Position numbers and translations under genes: made by a program
Assembly (NCBI GenBank): GCA_038214295.1
Contig: JBBQSA010000012.1
Span: 1-64,000 of the forward strand
Length of the DNA stretch: 64,000 nucleotides
Source: SHZI01 sp038214295
GTDB taxonomy: Bacteria; Pseudomonadota; Gammaproteobacteria; Steroidobacterales; GCA-2729495
Direction of reading: 5' to 3'
The notes under the pieces: generated by a model
Databases searched by the model: none
Seen by the model: only the letters and a program-made list of their open reading frames with translations
Told to the model about the DNA's origin: nothing
Shown: positions 45,151 to 53,021 of the stretch, piece after piece
Position numbering within the stretch: the first letter of the stretch is position 1
How the letters are laid out: every line of letters begins with the position of its first letter

Positions 45151-46736
45151 CCAACCGCCAGTTCCGTGGAGTGTTAGCCGCCACGCTGCTATTGATGCTG
45201 GCCGGGGCGCTGCCCGCGGGGTCGGCGGAACCGGTTACCCTCAGGCGCGGCACGGCCGCTGAGCCCAACAGCCTGGATCCCCACATCGCCCAGGGGAACA
45301 CGGCGGGCGCCGTGCTCTACGACCTCAACGTGGGCCTGACCACGCTCGACGGGAGCAGCCGGGTGATCCCCGGGTCCGCAGAATCCTGGACGATCAGCCC
45401 GGATGGCCTGACCTATACCTTCACCCTGCGCACCGGCCTCAAGTGGTCCGACGGGTCGCCACTCAGCAGCGAGGACTTCGCCTGGTCGGCCCGCCGCCTA
45501 GTGACGCCCGCGACAGCGGCGCGCTTTGCCTCGTTCTTTTACCCGGTGAAGAACGCGCGGGCGATCGTGCGCGGCCAGATGCCGCCGGAGAGCCTGGGCG
45601 TGGAGGCGCCGGACCCGCGGACCGTGATCTACCGGCTGGAGAGCCCCGCTGCCTACTTCCTGGAGAACCTGGCGTCCAACGTCGGCGCGCCGGTACCGCG
45701 CCAGCAGGTGGAGAAGTACGGTCGCCAGTGGACCCGCCCCGGCCAGATGCTGACCAACGGGCCGTACCGGCTGACAGAGGTCGTGCCCCAGTCCTACGTG
45801 GCCATCGAGAAGAACCCGAATTTCTACGCTGCCGGTGACGTGAAACTGGACCGGGTCATCTACTACCCGACCCAGAATGCCGACACCAGCCTGCGCCGCT
45901 ACCTGGCCGGCGAGCTGGACCTGGTCTTCAACTTTCCGGGGGAGGACGTGCCGAAGCTGCTCAAGGAGCGGCCGAAGGAAGTGAAGATCTCCCCGTCGCT
46001 GTCCGTGAACTACCTGGTGATGAACCTCGGCAAGCCGCCGTTCAATGATCCGCGGGTGCGGCGGGCGCTGTCGCTCGCACTGGACCGGGACGGCATCGTC
46101 AGGAAGTTCCTGGGCCCGGGCTACCGGCCGGCCTGGTCGATCACCCCGCCGAGTGTCAGCGGCTACACGACGCCGGCCTCGCCGGCGGCAAAGCAAACGG
46201 CCGCGGCCCGCCTGGCGGAGGCGCGGCAGCTGCTGGCGGCGGCGGGCTACGGCCCCGCCAATCCGGTGAAATTCGAGATCCGCTACGAGGGCCAGGAGGA
46301 AAACCGCCGGATCGTGGTGGCGATGACCGCGATGTGGCGCGCGATTGGCGTCCAGGCCCAGCCCTCGACGAGTGACCTGAACGGACTGAACAAGGCCGCC
46401 AGGACCGGCAGCTTCGACATGCTGCGCTACACCTGGTTCGCGCCGAACGACGACCCCTACAGCTTTCTCGGTCTGATGGAGACGGGCAACACCGGCAACT
46501 ACTCCAAGTACAGCAACCCCGCCTACGACGCGGCGCTCAAAACTGCGAACAGCACGCTCGACAACGCGGCCCGGCTGCGGCTCCTGGCCGGCGCGGAGGC
46601 GCTGCTGTTCAAGGACGAGCCGGTCATCCCGGTGTTCTACTACGGCCGGCGTTACCTGGTGAAGCCCTATGTGCGGGGCTTCGAGCCGAACCAGCGAGCG
46701 GTCAATCCCTCGCGCTACCTCTCGATCCAGCGCTAG
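45147..46736 (+). CDS. Peptide/dipeptide-type ABC transporter substrate-binding protein
   Basis: A 529-residue periplasmic binding protein of the OppA/DppA family (SBP family 5). A Sec signal peptide (about 1-27, LAATLLLMLAGALPAGSA, no lipobox) precedes the family opening RGTAAEPNSLDPHIAQGNTA. Further blocks are TFTLRTGLKWSDGSPL, VNYLVMNLGKPPFNDPRVRR and NYSKYSNPAYDAALK. Ligands are peptides or similarly sized organic molecules. Overlap with the GntR gene suggests it is controlled by it; its permease and ATPase genes are on the opposite strand at 47.8-51.7 kb. Confidence 0.92.
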   Translation: MTNRQFRGVLAATLLLMLAGALPAGSAEPVTLRRGTAAEPNSLDPHIAQGNTAGAVLYDLNVGLTTLDGSSRVIPGSAESWTISPDGLTYTFTLRTGLKWSDGSPLSSEDFAWSARRLVTPATAARFASFFYPVKNARAIVRGQMPPESLGVEAPDPRTVIYRLESPAAYFLENLASNVGAPVPRQQVEKYGRQWTRPGQMLTNGPYRLTEVVPQSYVAIEKNPNFYAAGDVKLDRVIYYPTQNADTSLRRYLAGELDLVFNFPGEDVPKLLKERPKEVKISPSLSVNYLVMNLGKPPFNDPRVRRALSLALDRDGIVRKFLGPGYRPAWSITPPSVSGYTTPASPAAKQTAAARLAEARQLLAAAGYGPANPVKFEIRYEGQEENRRIVVAMTAMWRAIGVQAQPSTSDLNGLNKAARTGSFDMLRYTWFAPNDDPYSFLGLMETGNTGNYSKYSNPAYDAALKTANSTLDNAARLRLLAGAEALLFKDEPVIPVFYYGRRYLVKPYVRGFEPNQRAVNPSRYLSIQR

Positions 46737-46749
46737 CGTGTGAGGGTGG

Positions 46750-46765
46750 GGCGCCGTCAGGCGCC
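46750..46765. terminator. Short GC hairpin between convergent genes (weak terminator candidate)
   Basis: GGCGCC (46750-46755), loop GTCA, GGCGCC (46760-46765), between the stops at 46736 and 46767. There is no T-run on either strand, so this is only a position-based suggestion. Confidence 0.3.
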
Positions 46766-46766
46766 G

Positions 46767-47498
46767 CTACTTCAGCCTGGGGTCGTCGATCTTGTACTTG
46801 CGGCTTTCGTCGTACCACTCCTTGAAGTCCGGCTGGACGAGCTTCTCAAGCATGGCCCGCACGTACGTGTCAGGGCCCAGGGGGCACTGGGCGTAGAGGG
46901 TCTGGCGCCAGCGGTCTCCCCGCTTGTTATAGATAGACAGCACGCGATCAAAGCCGGCCCGCGGCACGCCCACCGGGCCCGGGATCCGTAATTTGAGCTC
47001 GAACCAGTGATCGTAGAGGGCCAGCGCCACGCCTGGCGCCAGTTCCTTCACGAAGAGGTTGGAGTAGCCCCAACGGAAGGCATCCAGGCCCTTTTTCGGT
47101 GGAAAGATGTACTTGTCCAGGATGTCCCAGCCCACCATGACGTCGAAGAGTTCCTCGGCCACGTAGATCGGCGTGCTGTCTTCCCGGTCCCAGATTTCCT
47201 CGGGAAGCTTCCACCATTCCTGGCGGTTCCAGAGCTGCTCCGTCCGCGCGAGTACCGCGTCGATCTCGGCCTTCAGCTTTTCATCGCAGGGTGGGTACGC
47301 AATGCGCTGCGGTGACAGGCCATTGTTCCGGTCGGCCGCGCTCCGGATGCCCGGGAACCGGTCCGGCAGGGGCCAGGCGCGCCCCTCGCCGCCCTCCGGG
47401 GCTGCCGCGGCTGGCATCGCCCAGGTGGTGGCGGAGAGCAGGCTGCCCAGGGCCAGGTGGCCCAGGAAGCGGCGGCGGGCGATTTCGTCCTCGGTCAT
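46767..47498 (-). CDS. Tat-exported SnoaL/NTF2-like protein of unknown function
   Basis: A 243-residue protein. The N-terminus ARRRFLGHLALGSLLSA with a following AAAAPEG site is a Tat signal, so it is periplasmic. The body (from about 60) has the pattern of a cone-shaped NTF2/SnoaL fold: an opening helix EIDAVLARTEQLWNRQEWWK, then alternating strands with VALALYDHWFELKLRIPG and VLSIYNKRGDRWRQTLYAQ. No catalytic residues can be named. ATG at 47498 was chosen as the Tat signal starts there and it overlaps the DUF1330 stop by four bases. It is the last gene of the ABC-transporter operon. Confidence 0.6.
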   Translation of the reverse strand: MTEDEIARRRFLGHLALGSLLSATTWAMPAAAAPEGGEGRAWPLPDRFPGIRSAADRNNGLSPQRIAYPPCDEKLKAEIDAVLARTEQLWNRQEWWKLPEEIWDREDSTPIYVAEELFDVMVGWDILDKYIFPPKKGLDAFRWGYSNLFVKELAPGVALALYDHWFELKLRIPGPVGVPRAGFDRVLSIYNKRGDRWRQTLYAQCPLGPDTYVRAMLEKLVQPDFKEWYDESRKYKIDDPRLK

Positions 47499-47812
47499 GG
47501 GGGGCTCCAACGGGGCGAGTCGACGATCAGCACCTGGAACGTGCCCGTGCCGTCGCGCAGCCGCTTCGCTTCCGAATACTCGCTTGAGTTCCAGAAGCGC
47601 AGCGCAGCCTCGCGGCTCGGCCACTCGGATACGAGGGCGCTCGGGTTCCCGGCCCAACCCCCTTCAATGAAGAGTCCGCCTGAGCCGCGCACCACGTAAC
47701 GGCCGCCGAAGCGGGTGACGAGGGGTGGCACCACCTGGGCGTAGCCGGCCAGGAAGCGCTCCCGGTCGGTCAGTTCCGCGATCACGATCATGTAGCAGCG
47801 AATATCGTTCAA
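47495..47812 (-). CDS. DUF1330 family protein
   Basis: A 105-residue protein of the dimeric alpha/beta barrel type. The order IVIAELTDRERFLAGYAQV, FGGRYVVRGSG, LVSEWPSREAALRFWNSSEY, QVLIVD is the DUF1330 pattern. The frame begins at a TTG (47812) with GGGAG six bases before it; the alternative ATG at 47791 would trim the first strand. Function unknown; members are often near catabolic genes. It sits 30 bp after the ABC ATPase gene and overlaps the Tat-exported protein gene by four bases. Confidence 0.8.
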   Translation of the reverse strand: MNDIRCYMIVIAELTDRERFLAGYAQVVPPLVTRFGGRYVVRGSGGLFIEGGWAGNPSALVSEWPSREAALRFWNSSEYSEAKRLRDGTGTFQVLIVDSPRWSPP

Positions 47813-47842
47813 GGCGTGCTCCCGCTGTCTGGCCCGGTGAGT

Positions 47843-48847
47843 CTAACTGGCGCCTGCGGCTGCTCCGGTCTCCTGCCAGCGGTGACAGGCGACGACGTGG
47901 CCGGGGGCCACCCTGGTGAGTGCGGGCAGGTGCGTGATGCAGACGGGCACCGCCAGGGGGCAGCGGGTGCGGAAGACGCAGCCGCTCGGCGGGTCCAGCG
48001 GCGACGGTATTTCGCCATCCAGCACCAGCGAGCGTCCGGCGACGGGCCGGTCAGGGTCGGGAACCGGCACGGCGCTGATCAGTGCCTGGCTGTAAGGGTG
48101 GCGGGGGGCGCCGAAGAAATCCTCCCTGCGGCCGCTTTCCATCACGCGGCCCAGGTACATCACCAGCACCCGGTGGCTCATGTAGCGCACGATGGACAAG
48201 TCGTGACTGATGAACAGCAGGGCGATGCCGGTGTCCCGCTGCAGGTCGCGCAGCAGGTTGCAGATCTGGGCCTGGATCGACACGTCGAGGGAGCTGACGG
48301 GCTCGTCGCAGACGATCACCTTCGGCGCCGACATCATCGCCCGCGCGATGCTGATCCGCTGGCACTGGCCGCCGCTGAACTCGTTCGGGTAGCGGTTGCG
48401 CATTTCGGGGCGCAACCCGACCCGGTCCAGCATCGCGTCCACCCGGCGCCGGCGCTCGTCCCGGCCGAGTTCGGGGTTGTGTACTTCCAGTGGCTCCGCG
48501 ACGATCTCGCCAATCGTCATGCGGGGATTCAGACTGGACAGCGGATCCTGGAAGATGATCTGCAGGTCCTTGCGGCAGCGCTTCAGGTCCGCGGCGGCCA
48601 GGGTGCAGAGATCGCGGCCCTCCCAGACCACGCGGCCGGCGGCAGGCCGGACCAGCTGCAGCACGCCCTTGCCGAGCGACGACTTCCCGCAGCCGGTTTC
48701 CCCCACCACGCCCAGCGTCTCGCCGGCGTGCAGTTCGAAACTCACACCGTCCACCGCCTTCAGTATGAGCGGCCGACCGCGGAACAGCCCCGGTGCCGGC
48801 ACCGGGTAGTGCACCGAGAGATTCTCGACGGTGAGTACCGGCGTCAT
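47843..48847 (-). CDS. ABC transporter ATP-binding protein (OppF/DppF type)
   Basis: A 334-residue ATPase of a peptide-type importer. Walker A GETGCGKSSLGKG, signature NEFSGGQCQRISIARAMM, Walker B KVIVCDEPVSSLD and the switch His in LLFISHDLSIV are intact. The C-terminal OppF extension with Cys residues (GCVFRTRCPLAVPVC) is the region that binds an [4Fe-4S] cluster in some DppD/DppF proteins. It overlaps the paralogous ATPase gene by four bases (48844-48847). Confidence 0.92.
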   Translation of the reverse strand: MTPVLTVENLSVHYPVPAPGLFRGRPLILKAVDGVSFELHAGETLGVVGETGCGKSSLGKGVLQLVRPAAGRVVWEGRDLCTLAAADLKRCRKDLQIIFQDPLSSLNPRMTIGEIVAEPLEVHNPELGRDERRRRVDAMLDRVGLRPEMRNRYPNEFSGGQCQRISIARAMMSAPKVIVCDEPVSSLDVSIQAQICNLLRDLQRDTGIALLFISHDLSIVRYMSHRVLVMYLGRVMESGRREDFFGAPRHPYSQALISAVPVPDPDRPVAGRSLVLDGEIPSPLDPPSGCVFRTRCPLAVPVCITHLPALTRVAPGHVVACHRWQETGAAAGAS

Positions 48848-49854
48848 GCGGCGGGACTCGCCGGCATGCCGGCAGGCTCACTGGCAATCTCCGCCAGCGA
48901 CCGGTGGCAGGCCCGCGTGTGCCCGGCGTCGAGCGTTCGAAGCGCCGGCCGCTCGGTGCGGCAGATGTCGACCGGGCAGTGGCAGCGGCTTGCGAAGGCG
49001 CAGCCGGCTGGCAGGTTCTCCAGGTCGGGCGGCTGCCCGGGAATCACCGGGAGGTCCTCGCCGGGATCGATGCGCAGGTTCGGCATGGAACGGAGCAGGG
49101 CCTGGGTGTAGGGATGCGCCGGTCGCCGGAAGATGTCCCGTACCGGGCCCACTTCCACGGCCCGGCCGGCGTACATGATGAGCACCCGGTCGCAGAGCCC
49201 GGCGACGACGCCGAGGTCGTGGGTGATCAGCACCAGCGAGGTCCCGGTGTGCCGCTTCAGGCCGTCCAGCAGCCTGAGGACCTGCGCCTGCACCGTGACG
49301 TCCAGCGCGGTGGTCGGCTCGTCAGCGATAAGGACTTCCGGCCGGCACAGGGTTGCCATCGCGATCATGACCCGCTGGCGCATGCCGCCCGACATCTCGA
49401 AGGGGTAGGCCGAGTAACGGCGCTCCGGGTCCGCGATCCGGACCACTTCCAGCGCCTCGATGATGCGCAGGCGCGCGTCCCGGCGGGAAAGCCCCTGGTG
49501 GCGCATCAGCACCTCGGCCATCTGGTCGCCCACGCGCATCGTCGGCGTCAGTCCCGAAAGCGCATCCTGGAAAATCATGGCGAGGCGATTGCCACGCAGA
49601 CCGTCCAGCGCCGCCCGCGGTGCGTTCAGCAGCTCCGTGCCGCGGTAGCGGACGCTGCCTGTGGCTCGCCCGTTTGGCGCCAGCAGCCCGAACATGGCGA
49701 GGAAGGTTTGACTCTTGCCGGAACCCGATTCACCGACGACGCCGAGGCATTCGCCGGCGTTCAGGCTGAAGTCCAGGTCGCTGACTGCCGTGACTTCGCC
49801 GCTGTCAGTCCGGAAGCGGACATTGAGCTGCTCGCACTCGATGACGGGCGTCAT
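48844..49854 (-). CDS. ABC transporter ATP-binding protein (OppD/DppD type)
   Basis: A 336-residue ATPase, partner of the next gene. Walker A GESGSGKSQTFLA, signature EMSGGMRQRVMIAMA, Walker B EVLIADEPTTALD and switch His in LITHDLGVVAG are present, and the C-terminal OppD segment contains GCAFASRCHCPVDIC. ATG at 49854 is favoured because the conserved start TPVIECEQLNV follows; a longer frame enters the permease gene. The two ATPases would form a heterodimer on the DppBC permease. Confidence 0.92.
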   Translation of the reverse strand: MTPVIECEQLNVRFRTDSGEVTAVSDLDFSLNAGECLGVVGESGSGKSQTFLAMFGLLAPNGRATGSVRYRGTELLNAPRAALDGLRGNRLAMIFQDALSGLTPTMRVGDQMAEVLMRHQGLSRRDARLRIIEALEVVRIADPERRYSAYPFEMSGGMRQRVMIAMATLCRPEVLIADEPTTALDVTVQAQVLRLLDGLKRHTGTSLVLITHDLGVVAGLCDRVLIMYAGRAVEVGPVRDIFRRPAHPYTQALLRSMPNLRIDPGEDLPVIPGQPPDLENLPAGCAFASRCHCPVDICRTERPALRTLDAGHTRACHRSLAEIASEPAGMPASPAA

Positions 49855-49861
49855 GCGGGGC

Positions 49862-50770
49862 TCACCGGTCGCGGGGATCGAGCGCGTCACGCAGCCCGTC
49901 GCCGATGAAGTTGAAGCAGAACATGGTCACCGCCAGGAACGTGGCGGGGAAGAAGATCAGCCAGGGGGCGCTGTCCAGCTGGCCGGCGCCCTGGGAGATG
50001 AGCAGCCCCCAGCTCGTCAGCGGCTCCTGGACGCCCAGGCCAAGGAACGAGAGGTAGCTCTCGACGATGATGTTCGTCGGGATCAGCAGGGTGACGTAGA
50101 CGATGACCGGGCCCAGGACGTTGGGAATGATGTAGCGGCGCAGGATCGCGCCCTGTGACAGCCCGATGGCCACGGCCGACTCCACGTACTCCTTGGCCTT
50201 CACCGTCAGGGTCTGGCCCCGGACGATCCGCGACATGGTCAGCCATTCGACCGCCCCGATCGCGATGAAGACGAGAAAGATGTTCCTGCCGAAGACCGTC
50301 ACGAGGATGATGATGAAGAAGATCAGGGGCAGCGAGTACAGCACATCGACGAAGCGCATCATCAAGCCGTCCGTGCGCCCGCCGATAAAGCCCGCCACTG
50401 CGCCGTAGGTCACGCCTATTACCAGCGCCACGATCGTGGTGAGCAGGCCGATGGTCAGGGAGATCCGGCCACCATAGAACGTGCGCACCAGCAGGTCCCG
50501 GCCGTTGGCGTCGGTGCCGAACCAGTGCCAGTCGACCAGGGTCGGCGGCGTCATGATGCTTTCCCAGGAGGCGTCCTCGATGCCATGGGGCCAGGCCATC
50601 GGCACCAGGATCGAGGTGACGCCGATGACGAGCAGGATGACGATGCTTGCCATGGCCGCCCGGTTGCGCCGGAAGCGGCGCGCCGCCTGCCGCCACAGGG
50701 AGTGGGAGACCTCGCCGCGGGCCGCCCGCGCCAGGTTCTCCGAGCCGAGCAGGTCCGGTCGCGTGTTCAC
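49862..50770 (-). CDS. ABC transporter permease (OppC/DppC type)
   Basis: A 302-residue inner-membrane permease with six predicted helices. It has the OppC N-terminal region (SLWRQAARRFRRNRAAMASI, first helix) and the EAA loop in TVKAKEYVESAVAIGLSQGA with RHIIP-like RYIIPNVLGP. It overlaps the partner permease by four bases (50767-50770) and ends 7 bp before the ATPase start. Confidence 0.92.
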   Translation of the reverse strand: MNTRPDLLGSENLARAARGEVSHSLWRQAARRFRRNRAAMASIVILLVIGVTSILVPMAWPHGIEDASWESIMTPPTLVDWHWFGTDANGRDLLVRTFYGGRISLTIGLLTTIVALVIGVTYGAVAGFIGGRTDGLMMRFVDVLYSLPLIFFIIILVTVFGRNIFLVFIAIGAVEWLTMSRIVRGQTLTVKAKEYVESAVAIGLSQGAILRRYIIPNVLGPVIVYVTLLIPTNIIVESYLSFLGLGVQEPLTSWGLLISQGAGQLDSAPWLIFFPATFLAVTMFCFNFIGDGLRDALDPRDR

Positions 50771-51699
50771 GAGCGATAGGCCTTGCGCACGCGGGGATCC
50801 AGCGCCGCGTAGGCCAGGTCCGACAGGAGATTGAGCAGGATGATGAATGTGGCATAGATGATGACCACGCCCATTACCAGCGGGTAGTCCCGGTTCAGCG
50901 CGCCCTGCACGAAGTAGCGGCCGACGCCGGGGAGGTTGAAGATCAGTTCCACGATGAGGGAGCCCGTCATGATTGCGGCGAGGGCCGGGCCCAGGTAACC
51001 CACCAGCGGCACCAGCGCCGACGGCAGGACGTGGCGGAACACGACCGTGGACTCCTTGAGGCCGCGCGACCGGGCCGTCCGCACGAAGTTTGACCGCAGG
51101 ACTTCCAGCATTCCGCCGCGCATCAGGCGGGCTATCACGGCGATCTGGGGCAGGGCGAGGGCGACCACAGGCAGCACCAGGTTAGCCGGTGCGCCGTTAT
51201 TCCAGCCGGCGACGGGGAGCAGCTTGAGGTAGAGGCCGAAAAACAGGGCAAGAATGGGCGCGCTCACAAATGCCGGCAGCGCAATGCCCGTCATGGCGAG
51301 TCCCATCAATGCGTAGTCAAGCGCGCTGTTCTGGCGCAAGGCCGCGAAGATTCCTCCGAGGCCACCCAGCACCAGCGCGACGAGATTGGCGAGCAGGCCC
51401 AGCGTGATGCTCACTGGCAGGCCGATGGCGATGAGTTCCGTGACGGAAAAGTCCTTGTAGACCAGCGAGGGACCGAAGTTGCCGCGGACGGCCCGCGTCA
51501 GGAACAGCCAGTATTGCGTGATCAGTGGCTTGTCGAGGTCGTACGCGGCGCGGATGTTCTCAAGGACCTCGGGCTCGAGATCCGCTTCTGCGTCAAAGGG
51601 CCCGCCCGGCGCCGCGCGCATCAGGAAGAACGCGGCCGTCACGATGACGAACAGCGTGGGTATGGCGATGCCAAGCCGGCGCAGTGTGTACCTCAGCAT
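50767..51699 (-). CDS. ABC transporter permease (OppB/DppB type)
   Basis: A 310-residue inner-membrane permease. RYTLRRLGIAIPTLFVIVTA is the standard OppB/DppB start, RAAPGGPFD the typical loop after helix 1, and NFVRTARSRGLKESTVVFRHVLPSA the EAA loop. With the DppC, DppD and DppF-like genes downstream it makes a complete membrane complex, lacking only the binding protein, which is encoded at 45147-46736 on the other strand. It follows the MFS gene by 4 bp. Confidence 0.92.
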   Translation of the reverse strand: MLRYTLRRLGIAIPTLFVIVTAAFFLMRAAPGGPFDAEADLEPEVLENIRAAYDLDKPLITQYWLFLTRAVRGNFGPSLVYKDFSVTELIAIGLPVSITLGLLANLVALVLGGLGGIFAALRQNSALDYALMGLAMTGIALPAFVSAPILALFFGLYLKLLPVAGWNNGAPANLVLPVVALALPQIAVIARLMRGGMLEVLRSNFVRTARSRGLKESTVVFRHVLPSALVPLVGYLGPALAAIMTGSLIVELIFNLPGVGRYFVQGALNRDYPLVMGVVIIYATFIILLNLLSDLAYAALDPRVRKAYRS

Positions 51700-51703
51700 C
51701 TGC

Positions 51704-52948
51704 CTAGACTACCTTGTCCCGGCGCCCCGCCTCGGCGGCCAACGGCATCAGCGCAAGACGCCGGCCGATGCGGGTAGCCATGGCAAAGGCCGGCAGCATG
51801 ACGGCGCTGCCGATCAGGAATGGCGCATTGGCGCCCAGCTGTCCGTACAGCGTACCGGCGCCGGCCTGCCCCACGAAGCGGGCCATGGCGCTGGAGGACT
51901 GGTACACCCCGAGCACCGCGCCGCGTTCAGTGGCGCCGGCCCGTTTCGACAGCAGGCTCTGCATGCTGGTCTGGAAGAATGCGGTGCCGAAGGAGCCTAT
52001 GGTCATTGCGAACAGTATCGTCGGCACGCTGTGGGCAAGCGTCAGGCCGATCCAGCCGGTCATCAGGCAGACGATCGCACTCTTCACCAGGTTCAGTTCG
52101 CCGAAGCGCCGGGCCAGCCAGCCAAGACCGAAGAATTGCACCATGGCGATGAGGCCTCCAGTCCAGGCAAGCATGCCGCCCAGTGTGCGGGCGTTCAGGC
52201 CATGCTCGTGGTTCGCCCACAGCGGGAAAATGGACTCCCGCACGGACATGAACACCAGCACCACGACCGCCATCAACAGCATCTGCGTGATGATCGGCCG
52301 TCCGGCGATGCGTCCCAGTTCGCCGAGCAGGCTGGTGCCCGCGGCGCGTGGCACGCTGGCCGGCGCCAGCTGGCGGGTCTCCGGCAGGAAGGCGAAGATG
52401 GCGAGGAAGGCGCCGAAGGAGAACAGTGCCGCGGCAATGGCCGGGCGCACGAGGTTCGCGTCGGCCATCGTCGTACCGCCGGCCAGCAGGCCGCCGAGTG
52501 CCGGTCCGATCGCGAAGCCGAGGCCGAAGGCCGAGGACACCCGGCCCATCGCGCCTGCCCGCTCCTCGGGACTGGTGACGTCGGAAATGTAGGCGTAGGC
52601 GGTCGAGAGGTTTGCCGACGTGGCGCCGCTAAGGATGCGGGCCAGGAGGAGCAGCCAGAGGGAATTGGCGTAGGCCAGCAGCAGGTAGGCGGCGGCGTGC
52701 CCCAGCATGCTGAAGAGCAGGACGGGCCGACGCCCCCGCCGGTCGCTCATGGAGCCCCACAGGGGCATGGCGAGGGACTGGGACAGCGGGTGGGCCGCGA
52801 TGATCAGGGTGATGAGTTCGGGGCCAGCGCCGAGCCTCTCCACGTAGAACGGGGTGAGCGGGGCGAGGATTCCAAAGCCGACGAGGTCTATGAAGACGAC
52901 AGCAAAGAGAATCGGGACGGCGAACCGCGGCTTGGGACCGGGCGTCAT
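51704..52948 (-). CDS. MFS transporter (TCR/Tet-like)
   Basis: A 414-residue twelve-helix major facilitator. PILFAVVFIDLVGFGIL at the first helix and the loop GSMSDRRGRRPVLLFSMLG match tetracycline-resistance-protein-like antiporters; a second-half copy is GWLARRFGELNLVKS. The ATG at 52948 is preferred over an in-frame GTG at 52960. It is the first gene of the - strand operon that continues with the four ABC importer genes, DUF1330 and the Tat-exported protein. Substrate unknown; similarity to Tet pumps alone does not show drug resistance. Confidence 0.85.
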   Translation of the reverse strand: MTPGPKPRFAVPILFAVVFIDLVGFGILAPLTPFYVERLGAGPELITLIIAAHPLSQSLAMPLWGSMSDRRGRRPVLLFSMLGHAAAYLLLAYANSLWLLLLARILSGATSANLSTAYAYISDVTSPEERAGAMGRVSSAFGLGFAIGPALGGLLAGGTTMADANLVRPAIAAALFSFGAFLAIFAFLPETRQLAPASVPRAAGTSLLGELGRIAGRPIITQMLLMAVVVLVFMSVRESIFPLWANHEHGLNARTLGGMLAWTGGLIAMVQFFGLGWLARRFGELNLVKSAIVCLMTGWIGLTLAHSVPTILFAMTIGSFGTAFFQTSMQSLLSKRAGATERGAVLGVYQSSSAMARFVGQAGAGTLYGQLGANAPFLIGSAVMLPAFAMATRIGRRLALMPLAAEAGRRDKVV

Positions 52949-52973
52949 GCGGAGCAGCACCTCTCGGGGGAGG

Positions 52974-52996
52974 TTATCATATTGTTATAATCATAT
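52974..52996. promoter_or_regulatory. AT-rich divergent promoter/operator region
   Basis: In this GC-rich genome 52974-52996 is almost pure A/T. It has TATAAT (52986-52991) for the + strand molybdoprotein gene, TATGAT read on the - strand (52981-52976) for the MFS-ABC operon, and a direct repeat ATCATAT (52976-52982, 52990-52996). No clear -35 boxes. Confidence 0.45.
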
Positions 52997-53021
52997 GCTG
53001 ACCCGCCGACGCGAGGCTGCG

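Noticed and set aside
51704..52948. Annotating the Tet-like MFS protein as an antibiotic-resistance determinant
   Set aside because: Only general MFS motifs support it; its operon with an ABC importer suggests a metabolic role.
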